Assembly (NCBI RefSeq): GCF_016587415.1
Contig: NZ_BNJI01000001.1
Span: 6,115,501-6,179,500 of the forward strand
Origin: Ktedonobacter sp. SOSP1-85
GTDB lineage: Bacteria; Chloroflexota; Ktedonobacteria; Ktedonobacterales; Ktedonobacteraceae
Direction of reading: 5' to 3'
Length of the DNA: 64,000 bases
This document shows positions 45,939-53,866 of the stretch, piece by piece; the first letter of the stretch is position 1; every line of letters starts with the position of its first letter. The notes beneath the pieces were generated by a model. The model did no database searches and was not told the origin of the DNA. It was given only the letters and a program-made list of their open reading frames with translations. Made by a program: the position numbers and the translations under genes.

Positions 45939-46823
45939 TTGGCACAGGTTGATTTTGGTTTGATGTTGCGTCCGACCAATCCTGGGGACTCTTTTCAGGA
46001 TTTGATGCAGTATAACCGGCATTGTATCGAGGCTCTCTCTCCCGCCTTTACGACGCTCTGGCTGGAGGATCATCTTCAGGTGGGGGCGAACGACCACCTG
46101 GAGGCCTTGACGACGCTGACGTACCTGGCCGCGCAGTACCAGCGCTTCAAGGTTGGTACGCTGGTCCTCTCCCAATCCTACCGCAATCCCGCCCTGTTGG
46201 CGAAGATGGCGGCCAATATCCAGGCCTTGACTGGTGGGCGCCTGATTCTGGGCGTGGGTGCCGGTTGGAAGGAGGATGAATACCGGGCGTATGGGTATCC
46301 CTTCCCCTCCGTCAAGGAGCGCATGGGCCAGCTGGAGGATACGGTAAATATCCTGCGCTCGCTCTGGCAGTCACAGCCTGCCAGCTTCGATGGCGCATTC
46401 TATCATATACAGGATGCCTATTGCGCGCCTCGGCCTGAGCCGTCCATTCCCATTCTGATTGGAGGTGGTGGGGAGCAGCGCACGCTGGCAATTGTGGCGC
46501 GCCACGCGGACTGGTGGAACTTCAATTCCTGCCCCGTCGAGGAATATGCGCGTAAGCTGGCGATCCTGCGCCAGCACTGCGAGCGCATCGGACGTAATCC
46601 CGACGAGATTAAGCTAACCTACCTGGGTACGCTGAGCGCCTCCGCTGATCCTGCCCAGGTGCAGCGCCACCCGCAGAAGCACTACATCGCCGGCAACGCG
46701 AGCGAGGTGCGCCAGGAGTTGGAGCAATTCCAGGCCATCGGCGTCACACATTTTATCTTCCGCATTTCCAACCTCCAGACCCTGCATTACTTCAATGAGC
46801 AGGTCGCGCCCCACTTTCAGTAA
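45939..46823 (+). CDS. LLM-class flavin/F420-dependent oxidoreductase
   Basis: 294 aa from TTG 45939, chosen because GGAGGTG (45928-45934) lies at correct spacing and no ATG does. Luciferase-like barrel: FTTLWLEDHLQVG, VGTLVLSQSYRNPALLAKMA, LILGVGAGWKEDEYRAYGYP and PSIPILIGGGGEQRTLAI. The last two are typical of F420-dependent members. Substrate unknown. Flanked by long palindromes on both sides. Confidence 0.9.
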   Translation: MAQVDFGLMLRPTNPGDSFQDLMQYNRHCIEALSPAFTTLWLEDHLQVGANDHLEALTTLTYLAAQYQRFKVGTLVLSQSYRNPALLAKMAANIQALTGGRLILGVGAGWKEDEYRAYGYPFPSVKERMGQLEDTVNILRSLWQSQPASFDGAFYHIQDAYCAPRPEPSIPILIGGGGEQRTLAIVARHADWWNFNSCPVEEYARKLAILRQHCERIGRNPDEIKLTYLGTLSASADPAQVQRHPQKHYIAGNASEVRQELEQFQAIGVTHFIFRISNLQTLHYFNEQVAPHFQ

Positions 46824-46824
46824 T

Positions 46825-46904
46825 TCAGTAAAGGGGAATGATTTGGGAGGCCCTGGCTGCCGTACGGCAGCCAGGGCCTCCCAAATCATTCCCCTTTACT
46901 GAAA
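46825..46904. repeat. Perfect 80-bp palindrome with no spacer
   Basis: The sequence equals its own reverse complement from 46825 to 46904, with centre CCGTACGG at 46861-46868. It starts 1 bp after the LLM gene stop. Likely a transcription barrier; no T tract. Confidence 0.93.
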
Positions 46905-47021
46905 ATAATGCCCAAAAAGGTCTTCTGTTGCCGTTTATAATGTGGTTTTATGAGAAGTTAAAATTTTTTATACCGTCATTTATCGTTCGCGTTGGTTCTA
47001 CTACTTGTATCAGGGGATGTA

Positions 47022-49454
47022 ATGGCAACGCAGCAAGCATATGTCATCATTGGCAATGGAATCGCGGGCGCGACCGCCGCGGAGGTCATACGCGCGGAAG
47101 ATAGGGCCGCAGAGATTACAGTGGTCGCGGAGGAGCCGACTCCCGTCTTCTACCGCCCCGCGCTCAAGGACTACCTGGGCGGCAAAATTCGTGAGGAGAA
47201 GCTCTGGGCACGCCCCATCAGTTTCTATCCCGATCGTCACATTCGCTTTGTGACCGACCGCGTCATGGCTATCAGGCCAGGAGAGCACACTCTGGCGCTA
47301 CGCAGCGGGGCGACGCTTGCCTACTCGCGCTTACTACTGGCGCATGGCGCGCGCGCAACCTCGCTGACCTGCCCTGGCGTCGACCTGGCGGGTGTCACGA
47401 CGTTGCGCACTGTCGCCGACTACCAGCGCGTGCTGGCGCGGCTGAACAACGCGCGCCGTATCGTGGTTGTGGGGAGCGGGACGCTGGCACTTGAATCTAT
47501 CGAGACGTTGCGCCATCGTGGATACGAGGTAACGCACCTCTTGCGCCGACGCACCCTCTGGTCCGAGGTGCTGGACCCCGTGGCCTCCGACCTGGTTCTA
47601 CAACAGGAAAGGCGTGAGGGCGTCGATGTGCGCACCGAGCAGGAGATCGCCGAGGTCTGTGGGCAAAATGGGCAGGTGACTGGTGTAATCACGACGACGG
47701 GGCAGCATATCCCCTGTGAGATCGTCTTGCTGGGCATTGGCATTGAGCCAATTATCGACTTTGTGAAGAGCGCGGGCATCGCCTGTGGGCGTGGGGTCAA
47801 GGTCGATGGCGCGATGCGTACCACTGTGCCAGATATTTTTGCGGCAGGCGACCTGATTGAGACCGCTGATCCCATTACGGGCAAGGCGCGTGTGATCGGG
47901 CAGTGGTATCCCTCAGTGCAGCAGGCGCGTGCCGCCGCGTATAGTATGCTCGATCTGCTGGACACAGAACATCTCTTCCGCTTCGGCAACTTTTATAACG
48001 CCACTTTCCTCTATGGACTTGATTTCGCCTCGGTGGGCATCTCAACGGTTCCCAGGGGCGAGAAGAACTACCAGGAACTAGTCGCTGATCCCCAACCTCG
48101 CCATTATCAGAAGGTTATTTTAAAGCAAGGCGTCCCCGTGGGGATGGTGGCCCTGGGTGACCGTAGGAGTGTGCTGACCTATAAACGCGCTATCGATCAC
48201 AGCGTGAATCTCTCCCCGGTCGCCTCACGCCTCTTTGCCCCTGATTTTCACCTGGGGGCCTGGTTGGATACGCAGGGGGTGCCGCCTCCTCTGCTCGGGG
48301 TCAATCGCGAGGGTATGGTCGCCGTCCAGCGCATGGCTTACGCGACTGGGGTTGTACCTGAAGTGAAGCCCGCTATTGATAAGCCTGGAACCGCGCCGAC
48401 TCTGCGCGAGGCCCGGCTAGTGCCTGTGAATCAGCTATCGATCACACCTCCCCTAACCGATGTCTATCTCAGTCAGACGCGGGTCGTTACCGTTGGCCGG
48501 CTGGAGGGTTCGAGCCTGGTCATTAACCATAATACGATCTCGCGTCGCCACGCGGAGATTAGCTACGCCAATGGGCAGTATGTGTTGCGCGACCTGGGAA
48601 GTAAGAATGGGACGCAGGTAAATGGGCAGCGAGTGGCGCCCAATAGCCTGACCGTACTTGCGCCAGAGAACCAGGTCCAGTTTGGCTCGGTGAAATTTGC
48701 GTTGAAACTGCAAACAGTTGATCCTGCCGAATCTGTTTTGCTCAATAAAGAGCAGAAGCAAGCCTTCTTTAATGCCACACCAGTCTCGGCCGCGAATATC
48801 CCCACGTTCTCGTCCGCGATCGCAGGAGCGGGCGAGCAGACGGTGATTCACGCTCCTGCGCCAGCGTTGTCCCAGGGACAACCAGTGCTTGCCAGCGATG
48901 GTTCCCTCTCGTTGCCTGGTGTGGCTACACCCCTTTCGGCGAATCTCGTGGCGCCTCTGCGCCAGGGACCAGCCCTGGTATGTGTACTTAATGGTCAACC
49001 CCTGGTCTTTGCTCTGCCTCTAAAGAGGCAGGTCACCATTGGCCGGGAGCAAGGGAATGAGATTAGGCTCCAGGAGATGTCCATCTCACGCAAGCACGCC
49101 GCCATTTTCCCTGGACCCGATGGTCTCGATAGTCTTTACATTCGCGATCTCCAGAGTGGCAATGGGGTGCGCGTGAATCATCACAAGATTACGTCGGCCT
49201 ACCCTCTGACCCACGAGGCCGCAATTGAACTTGGGAATGTGAAGGCTTATTTCCTGAACTATCAGCAGCCACACTCACCGCTGCCTGTTCGCAGTGGAGG
49301 AAAGGGAATACCCGTCATGCAAGCTGTAGCAGCGCCAGGTAGCGAGCCTGTACGCGCTGGGATCGCGACGAAGACGGCGTATTGCCGCCAGTGTGGCGCG
49401 TCACTCGTGTCCCCTCAGGCGCGCTTCTGCCCCAGTTGCGGTTCACCACAATAA
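47022..49454 (+). CDS. FAD/NAD(P)-dependent oxidoreductase fused to two FHA domains and a zinc ribbon
   Basis: About 810 aa from ATG 47022 (AGGGG upstream). Residues 1-~400 are a pyridine-nucleotide-disulphide-type reductase: FAD site YVIIGNGIAGATAAEVI, NAD site VVVGSGTLALESIE and second FAD motif DIFAAGDLIE. No redox-active CxxxxC pair, as in ferredoxin or nitrite reductase-type members. FHA1 (~residues 488-560) has VGRLEGSSLVINHNTISRRH, FHA2 (~670-745) has IGREQGNEIRLQEMSISRKH; both keep Gly-Arg and Ser-x-x-His. The C-terminus is CRQCGASLVSPQARFCPSCG. FHA domains bind phosphothreonine, so docking or activity may follow Ser/Thr kinase signals. First gene of a three-gene operon. Confidence 0.92.
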   Translation: MATQQAYVIIGNGIAGATAAEVIRAEDRAAEITVVAEEPTPVFYRPALKDYLGGKIREEKLWARPISFYPDRHIRFVTDRVMAIRPGEHTLALRSGATLAYSRLLLAHGARATSLTCPGVDLAGVTTLRTVADYQRVLARLNNARRIVVVGSGTLALESIETLRHRGYEVTHLLRRRTLWSEVLDPVASDLVLQQERREGVDVRTEQEIAEVCGQNGQVTGVITTTGQHIPCEIVLLGIGIEPIIDFVKSAGIACGRGVKVDGAMRTTVPDIFAAGDLIETADPITGKARVIGQWYPSVQQARAAAYSMLDLLDTEHLFRFGNFYNATFLYGLDFASVGISTVPRGEKNYQELVADPQPRHYQKVILKQGVPVGMVALGDRRSVLTYKRAIDHSVNLSPVASRLFAPDFHLGAWLDTQGVPPPLLGVNREGMVAVQRMAYATGVVPEVKPAIDKPGTAPTLREARLVPVNQLSITPPLTDVYLSQTRVVTVGRLEGSSLVINHNTISRRHAEISYANGQYVLRDLGSKNGTQVNGQRVAPNSLTVLAPENQVQFGSVKFALKLQTVDPAESVLLNKEQKQAFFNATPVSAANIPTFSSAIAGAGEQTVIHAPAPALSQGQPVLASDGSLSLPGVATPLSANLVAPLRQGPALVCVLNGQPLVFALPLKRQVTIGREQGNEIRLQEMSISRKHAAIFPGPDGLDSLYIRDLQSGNGVRVNHHKITSAYPLTHEAAIELGNVKAYFLNYQQPHSPLPVRSGGKGIPVMQAVAAPGSEPVRAGIATKTAYCRQCGASLVSPQARFCPSCGSPQ

Positions 49455-49472
49455 GGAGTTGAGAGAAAGTCT

Positions 49473-51422
49473 ATGCAGAAACCAACTGCCCTGCCCATGA
49501 TTGGCGTGCAGCATCGCAGTCATCTCACTCCACTCACCGAGAGTGAGGTGCGCTTTGAGATTGATATGTGTATCGGCTGCGACCGCTGTATGCGGGCATG
49601 TCCGCTCCCGCTCTCGTCGCAGGTCAATATCGCCGATCTCAACCTGGCCACGATCTCTGATGAGGTCGCGCCTCACGTGGCGCGTTTTACGCAGGAGTGC
49701 GTTATGTGTGGCTCCTGTGTGCCGGTCTGCCCGGTCAGCAACCATCGCGATCTGCTTATGCTCTCGCTCAAACAGCGCCTGGGAATCTCCTGGGATCGTA
49801 ACGTGGATATGAGCCTGGTGCTTGAGTATCTCCCCCAGGGGTGGACGCTCCCTCTGCTGCTGAGCCGCCTGCGTGAGCAACCTATGTTTGGTGATGCGCA
49901 ACTGGTGCCAGATAATTACCTCAAACACCTGTTGAGCAGCTCCAAACTCCTGTCACTGGTGCCTGATTCCATCCTCATTCAGGAGCGTACCTATGGCCGA
50001 GAGATGTACTTTATCCTCGAAGGGCGCTTCATGACGAGCACGCTCGGCCCTTTGGGACAGGAATTGCCCATAGCGGTGCTTGGGCGTGGCGAATTTGTGG
50101 GTGAGCGTGGAATGCTAACGGGCCAGCAGCGGACTGCCACCGTCAAGGCCCAGACCACGGCCATGGTGCTTGAGGTTCCTGAGCAGGTGATCCAGCGCAT
50201 GATGGAGGTCGCGCCCCCAGTGCGCCACTACTTTGAGAACCTGCATAATACCCGCTCGATTGTCAGCATCCTCAAGCGTATGGCCCTCTTCCAGGGGGTT
50301 GCGGACCAGGATATGCGCTGGCTGGCGAGTAAAGTGCGCTTTAGAAACTACGAGCGCGACGAAGTGCTTTTCGCCGATAGGGAGGAGGCGCAACCGGCTC
50401 GTGAGGCGCTACATGTCATCCTGGACGGCTTTGTGAAGGTGGCGCGCATGTCCTCGGGTTCTCATCCTGGTCAGGGAAAAGAGCGCATCATTGCCTACCG
50501 CCAGAATGGCGACTATTTCGCCGGAGGCCTGGACATGCTTGGCGATGGGAAAGCGGTAACGGCGACTGCGATTAACCGTGTGCGGTTGGCGGAGATCCGG
50601 CGCGAAGATATGCTCGTGATTCTCTCGCGCTATCCCGAGGTCAACCAGCGCTTTATGCATCGCTTGCAGGAGTATCGCGTGATGGCGGACGCGGCCCAGA
50701 CCTTCATCGGGCCGCGTGACCTTCTCCAACGCGGACAGACGCAGGCCCTGGCCGAGGCGGAGGCCAGGGCTGGCTTGCGCGCCCTGGTTGGTGGAGGCGT
50801 CGTTGAGGGGACCGAAGTGCTGGTCATCGATCTAGATAAGTGTGTTCACTGTGATAAGTGCGAGGAGGCGTGCGAGCGCAGGCATGGACACTCGCGCATG
50901 AACCGTCGTGGTATGGTCGTAGGCAATATCAGTGTGGCCACCGCCTGTCGCCACTGCCAGGACCCCGTCTGCCTGCTTTGTAGCCGTGCTGGCATTGCAC
51001 GTCTGCCCAGTGGTGAGGTCTACATCACCGAGAGCTGTATCGGTTGTGGCATTTGCGCCGAGCGCTGCCCCTATGACAACATCTCCATTATCTCACTGAA
51101 CGAGCAGGAGGCGGCTCCCTCTTCAACTTGGGAGCGCTTCACGCGCTTCTTCTCGAAAGGCGTTGGCAGAGAATATGGCAAGCGCCAGCTCCCCATGGCG
51201 CAGCAGTTCGCGATGCCTGGCCCCCTGACGCCCGGCGATGGCTCTGACGCCATCGCCGAAGTGCGCAAAAAACTGGCGATCAAGTGCGACCTCTGCGCGG
51301 GATATAGCAATCAGGCCTGTGTGCAGGCTTGCCCGACGGGCGCGGCCTTCCGCGTGCAACCGGGCCAGTTCTTTGGTTCCACCGAAGACATTCTCAATCT
51401 TACTACATCTCAGGAGCGTTAA
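49473..51422 (+). CDS. Multi-[4Fe-4S] ferredoxin protein with two cyclic-nucleotide-binding domains
   Basis: 649 aa. N-terminal dicluster: CIGCDRCMRACP and CVMCGSCVPVCP. Two CRP-like cNMP-binding domains follow (~residues 150-260 and 270-400). The first has GEFVGERGMLTGQQRTATV, close to the phosphate-binding cassette; the second lacks the Arg. A C-terminal electron-transfer domain has CVHCDKCEEAC, CRHCQDPVCLLC, CIGCGICAERCP and CDLCAGYSNQACVQACP. In total there are Cys groups for up to six clusters. No signal peptide, so cytoplasmic face. 18 bp after the FAD/FHA gene and 2 bp before the cytochrome gene, so presumably the electron conduit between them. Confidence 0.92.
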   Translation: MQKPTALPMIGVQHRSHLTPLTESEVRFEIDMCIGCDRCMRACPLPLSSQVNIADLNLATISDEVAPHVARFTQECVMCGSCVPVCPVSNHRDLLMLSLKQRLGISWDRNVDMSLVLEYLPQGWTLPLLLSRLREQPMFGDAQLVPDNYLKHLLSSSKLLSLVPDSILIQERTYGREMYFILEGRFMTSTLGPLGQELPIAVLGRGEFVGERGMLTGQQRTATVKAQTTAMVLEVPEQVIQRMMEVAPPVRHYFENLHNTRSIVSILKRMALFQGVADQDMRWLASKVRFRNYERDEVLFADREEAQPAREALHVILDGFVKVARMSSGSHPGQGKERIIAYRQNGDYFAGGLDMLGDGKAVTATAINRVRLAEIRREDMLVILSRYPEVNQRFMHRLQEYRVMADAAQTFIGPRDLLQRGQTQALAEAEARAGLRALVGGGVVEGTEVLVIDLDKCVHCDKCEEACERRHGHSRMNRRGMVVGNISVATACRHCQDPVCLLCSRAGIARLPSGEVYITESCIGCGICAERCPYDNISIISLNEQEAAPSSTWERFTRFFSKGVGREYGKRQLPMAQQFAMPGPLTPGDGSDAIAEVRKKLAIKCDLCAGYSNQACVQACPTGAAFRVQPGQFFGSTEDILNLTTSQER

Positions 51423-51424
51423 CC

Positions 51425-52318
51425 ATGGCTGTTTCGACCAAGACGCCCGGCAAGAAGGCAGTGGCGCGCATCTGGCACACTCCGACGTCAAAGGCGGCTT
51501 TGTATTGGCTGCTCTTCGCCGCAGGCTATACCGCGCTGTTCTATATTCTCTACCTCTTGCTCCTGCACGAGAAGGCACGCTTCTTCAAAGGCCCCTTCTT
51601 CGACGTGGTGTTTCGCTGCGGCGTGATGTCCTATCTCATGATCCTGGGCGTTGCCGCGTACTCGCTACGGGCGCGTTTCTTTCATGGTCTGCCCTGGAAG
51701 GCGCAGAACTGGGTCTGGGCGCATATGTGGGTGGGGATCGCCTCCATCATGCTGGCCCTGCTCCACGCCGATTTCCGCTATATCCTGCACTTTGAGTGTA
51801 GCGGCGTGAACTGCCTCACGGATAAATACCTGGCCCTGCCCTCGCTCTACGGTCTGATCTTTCTCGTGTTTAGTGGAATCGTCGGACGTCTGCTGGATAG
51901 CTGGCAGACAAAGATGATCGCCCAGGATGCGAGCACAAATGGTGTGGGTATCGCCAAGGCCATCCCGGCGCGCCTCTCGGAGCTGGAGTATATCATTGAG
52001 CGCCTGAATGCGGGGAAGTCGGATGCCTTTAAGCAGTATTGTGAGCGCGCCCTGGCGTGTGTCGGGCTGCTACCAACGGACCTTCCCGCGCTTCCTGTGC
52101 AGGAGCAAGCGGATTTCCAGCGTACCCACGCGGCCCTGGCGGAGCATGCACGCCTCGCTGCCTCGCTCCAGGTGCAGACCCGGGCGCGCCTGATCTTCAA
52201 GACCTGGCGCCGTATCCACATGGTCCTGGTGCCACTGATCCTGCTCGTCATCTCCTATCACGCCGTCGCCGAGCTGATCCGCGTCCTGCTAGGCCTGATT
52301 CATACCCGCCCACTGTAG
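51425..52318 (+). CDS. Membrane cytochrome b-type protein, predicted two-heme
   Basis: About 297 aa from ATG 51425. Five predicted membrane helices. Helix 3 holds His100 and His114, helix 5 His265 and His279: both pairs are 14 residues apart on facing helices, the spacing that binds two b hemes across the membrane. The ~90-residue soluble loop between helices 4 and 5 is charged and contains CERALACVG. It likely takes electrons from the Fe-S protein encoded 2 bp upstream and passes them to quinone or across the membrane; direction unknown. Last gene of the operon. Confidence 0.82.
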   Translation: MAVSTKTPGKKAVARIWHTPTSKAALYWLLFAAGYTALFYILYLLLLHEKARFFKGPFFDVVFRCGVMSYLMILGVAAYSLRARFFHGLPWKAQNWVWAHMWVGIASIMLALLHADFRYILHFECSGVNCLTDKYLALPSLYGLIFLVFSGIVGRLLDSWQTKMIAQDASTNGVGIAKAIPARLSELEYIIERLNAGKSDAFKQYCERALACVGLLPTDLPALPVQEQADFQRTHAALAEHARLAASLQVQTRARLIFKTWRRIHMVLVPLILLVISYHAVAELIRVLLGLIHTRPL

Positions 52319-52323
52319 GTTTC

Positions 52324-52383
52324 GTAAGGTGTGTTGGGCAAAAATTGGAGCAAAGCCCCAATTTTTGCGCCAACACACCTTAC
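52324..52383. terminator. Long hairpin after the redox operon
   Basis: GTAAGGTGTGTTGG pairs with CCAACACACCTTAC, and the stem continues inward as GCAAAAATTGG/CCAATTTTTGC with one bulge. Followed by TGAGCGCCGCAGGCGCGAA, nearly the motif seen after 32071. Confidence 0.85.
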
Positions 52384-52428
52384 TTTGAGCGCCGCAGGCG
52401 CGAAAACAGCCGTTAACAAAGAAGATAC

Positions 52429-53190
52429 TTAGGCGGTTTGTACCTTATGTCGGCGCGCCTGGCGCTGCTCCCAGCGATATTTAAGCCATTGATAGACAGT
52501 AATGCCAATGCCCAACCAGAGCAGGCCAGCCAGGTAGCCACCCAGGACATCAAAGAAGTGGTGCTCGCCCGCCTCTATACGTGCGTAGCCAACGATAAGG
52601 ACATAGATGATCATGAGTATCTGTAGAACAGGCAGTAGCCAGCGCAACGTCGAAGTGCGCGCAGGCCTGGTAAGCGTCAGGTAGAAGACAAAGCCCCACA
52701 AGACAACGTCGTGCATGACATGTCCAGAGGGGAAGCTATAGGCCTGGATCAGGCGATGCATACAGATGCCATCGGCGGGTGTAGCGCGTGGGCGACCCAC
52801 CAGGATGGTTAATCCGCCCCAGACGACGCTGGCCGTCGCCACCGTTATCCACATGACCAGCGTCTCGATCCAGCCGCGAAAGAGCAGAAACACAATGCCG
52901 AGGATGCCGGGAATGATGACTGATGGAATTGGATCATTAAATGTATTGACGTAGTCAGAGGCTGTATCGATCCACGTGCGTGCGTTTGGCGAAAAGTGGC
53001 AGGGTATGGCATGGGGACCCTGAATAAAATCGGCCACATTTTTTTCTAGAGGCCAGAACGTTGGGTGAATAGAGACGAGAAACCCAAGAATTGCGAGTAA
53101 GATGAGTCCCACAAGCCATAAAACAAGAGTCGGGCCGCTTACCAGGCGCTTCTTTGTTTCCTCCCTTGAATGAGATGCAGATTGCTCCAT
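52429..53190 (-). CDS. PAP2-family membrane phosphatase
   Basis: 253 aa from ATG 53190, chosen for its strong RBS (AAGGAGGA); the frame is open further upstream. Phosphatase motifs: VGRPRATP, SFPSGHVMHD and ARIEAGEHHFFDVLGG. Five to six membrane helices; catalytic residues face outside. Family members dephosphorylate undecaprenyl pyrophosphate or phosphatidic acid. Ends in a basic tail (RWEQRQARRHK). Confidence 0.9.
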   Translation of the reverse strand: MEQSASHSREETKKRLVSGPTLVLWLVGLILLAILGFLVSIHPTFWPLEKNVADFIQGPHAIPCHFSPNARTWIDTASDYVNTFNDPIPSVIIPGILGIVFLLFRGWIETLVMWITVATASVVWGGLTILVGRPRATPADGICMHRLIQAYSFPSGHVMHDVVLWGFVFYLTLTRPARTSTLRWLLPVLQILMIIYVLIVGYARIEAGEHHFFDVLGGYLAGLLWLGIGITVYQWLKYRWEQRQARRHKVQTA

Positions 53191-53476
53191 AGAACGTTCC
53201 TCCTTGATTGCTGTATGGGAGCGTACTCCTGCTATTGAATACGTTGTTACGGTAGAGTATGGATGCAAGTCTCTCCGTTTTTCTTCAGGATTGCGAACAG
53301 AACTCCTTTGCTCAGTTGGACTCATAACAGGGTGTTGCAGGTCTTCTCGTGCATGTATGAGCTTTTGCAGTTTTCTATAATAGTAAAGATAAGCATAGGT
53401 AATCGTAGATTCGCCTGGTAGAGCTTGAAGCAAAGATAGCGCTATATAACAAAGCACCGGAAACGAGGATTGCACC

Positions 53477-53743
53477 ATGAGAAAGATGTTATGTCTTTTC
53501 CTCATGAGCGCTGCGTTTGCGTTGCTCTTGATGGTTGGTATGGCAACACCTGTATCTGCCTCAACCTCAAGCGTGACCACAAGCACAGGAAGCGCAGCCA
53601 AAACAGCCTGGTGGCCGTATGGAGGGTATGGTGGCTGGTATAGAGGGCATGGCTATTCCCGACCCTTCTTCTTCTATTCCCGACCCTTCTTCTATCATCC
53701 CTTCTACTACTATCACCATTATTACTATCCCTACTACTGGTAG
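53477..53743 (+). CDS. Small secreted aromatic-rich protein
   Basis: 88 aa from ATG 53477 (GAGGATT upstream). Clear signal peptide MLCLFLMSAAFALLLMVGMA ending near PVSA. After a Ser/Thr linker, the last ~44 residues are almost only Tyr, Phe, Trp, His, Gly and Pro, with a repeated SRPFF(F)Y block and C-terminal YYYPYYW. No cysteines. I recognise no family. Composition resembles adhesive, matrix or low-complexity metal-binding peptides; the His/Tyr content would allow either. Transcribed away from the PAP2 gene. Confidence 0.75.
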   Translation: MRKMLCLFLMSAAFALLLMVGMATPVSASTSSVTTSTGSAAKTAWWPYGGYGGWYRGHGYSRPFFFYSRPFFYHPFYYYHHYYYPYYW

Positions 53744-53815
53744 TGTGCGCCCACATGCAGCGTGAAGGGACATCTCAACATGGCTTGGACGCTGTTGGAA
53801 TCAAGGGATGAAGGT

Positions 53816-53843
53816 AGCTCGTCTCCACAGTTGGAGACGAGCT
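53816..53843 (+). promoter_or_regulatory. Leader hairpin before the permease-GGDEF gene
   Basis: AGCTCGTCTCCA pairs perfectly with TGGAGACGAGCT across a 4-nt loop, ending 23 nt before the ATG at 53867. It could terminate the small peptide transcript or affect translation. Confidence 0.6.
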
Positions 53844-53866
53844 TACACACATGAGGATATCCTTCT

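Noticed and set aside
46614..47104. Two opposite-strand frames beginning with identical peptide sequence
   Set aside because: Both arise from the 80-bp palindrome; the shared N-terminus is an artefact of self-complementarity.
53191..53601. Long N-terminal extension of the PAP2 phosphatase
   Set aside because: The strong AAGGAGGA before 53190 and the non-conserved, low-complexity extension favour the internal start.
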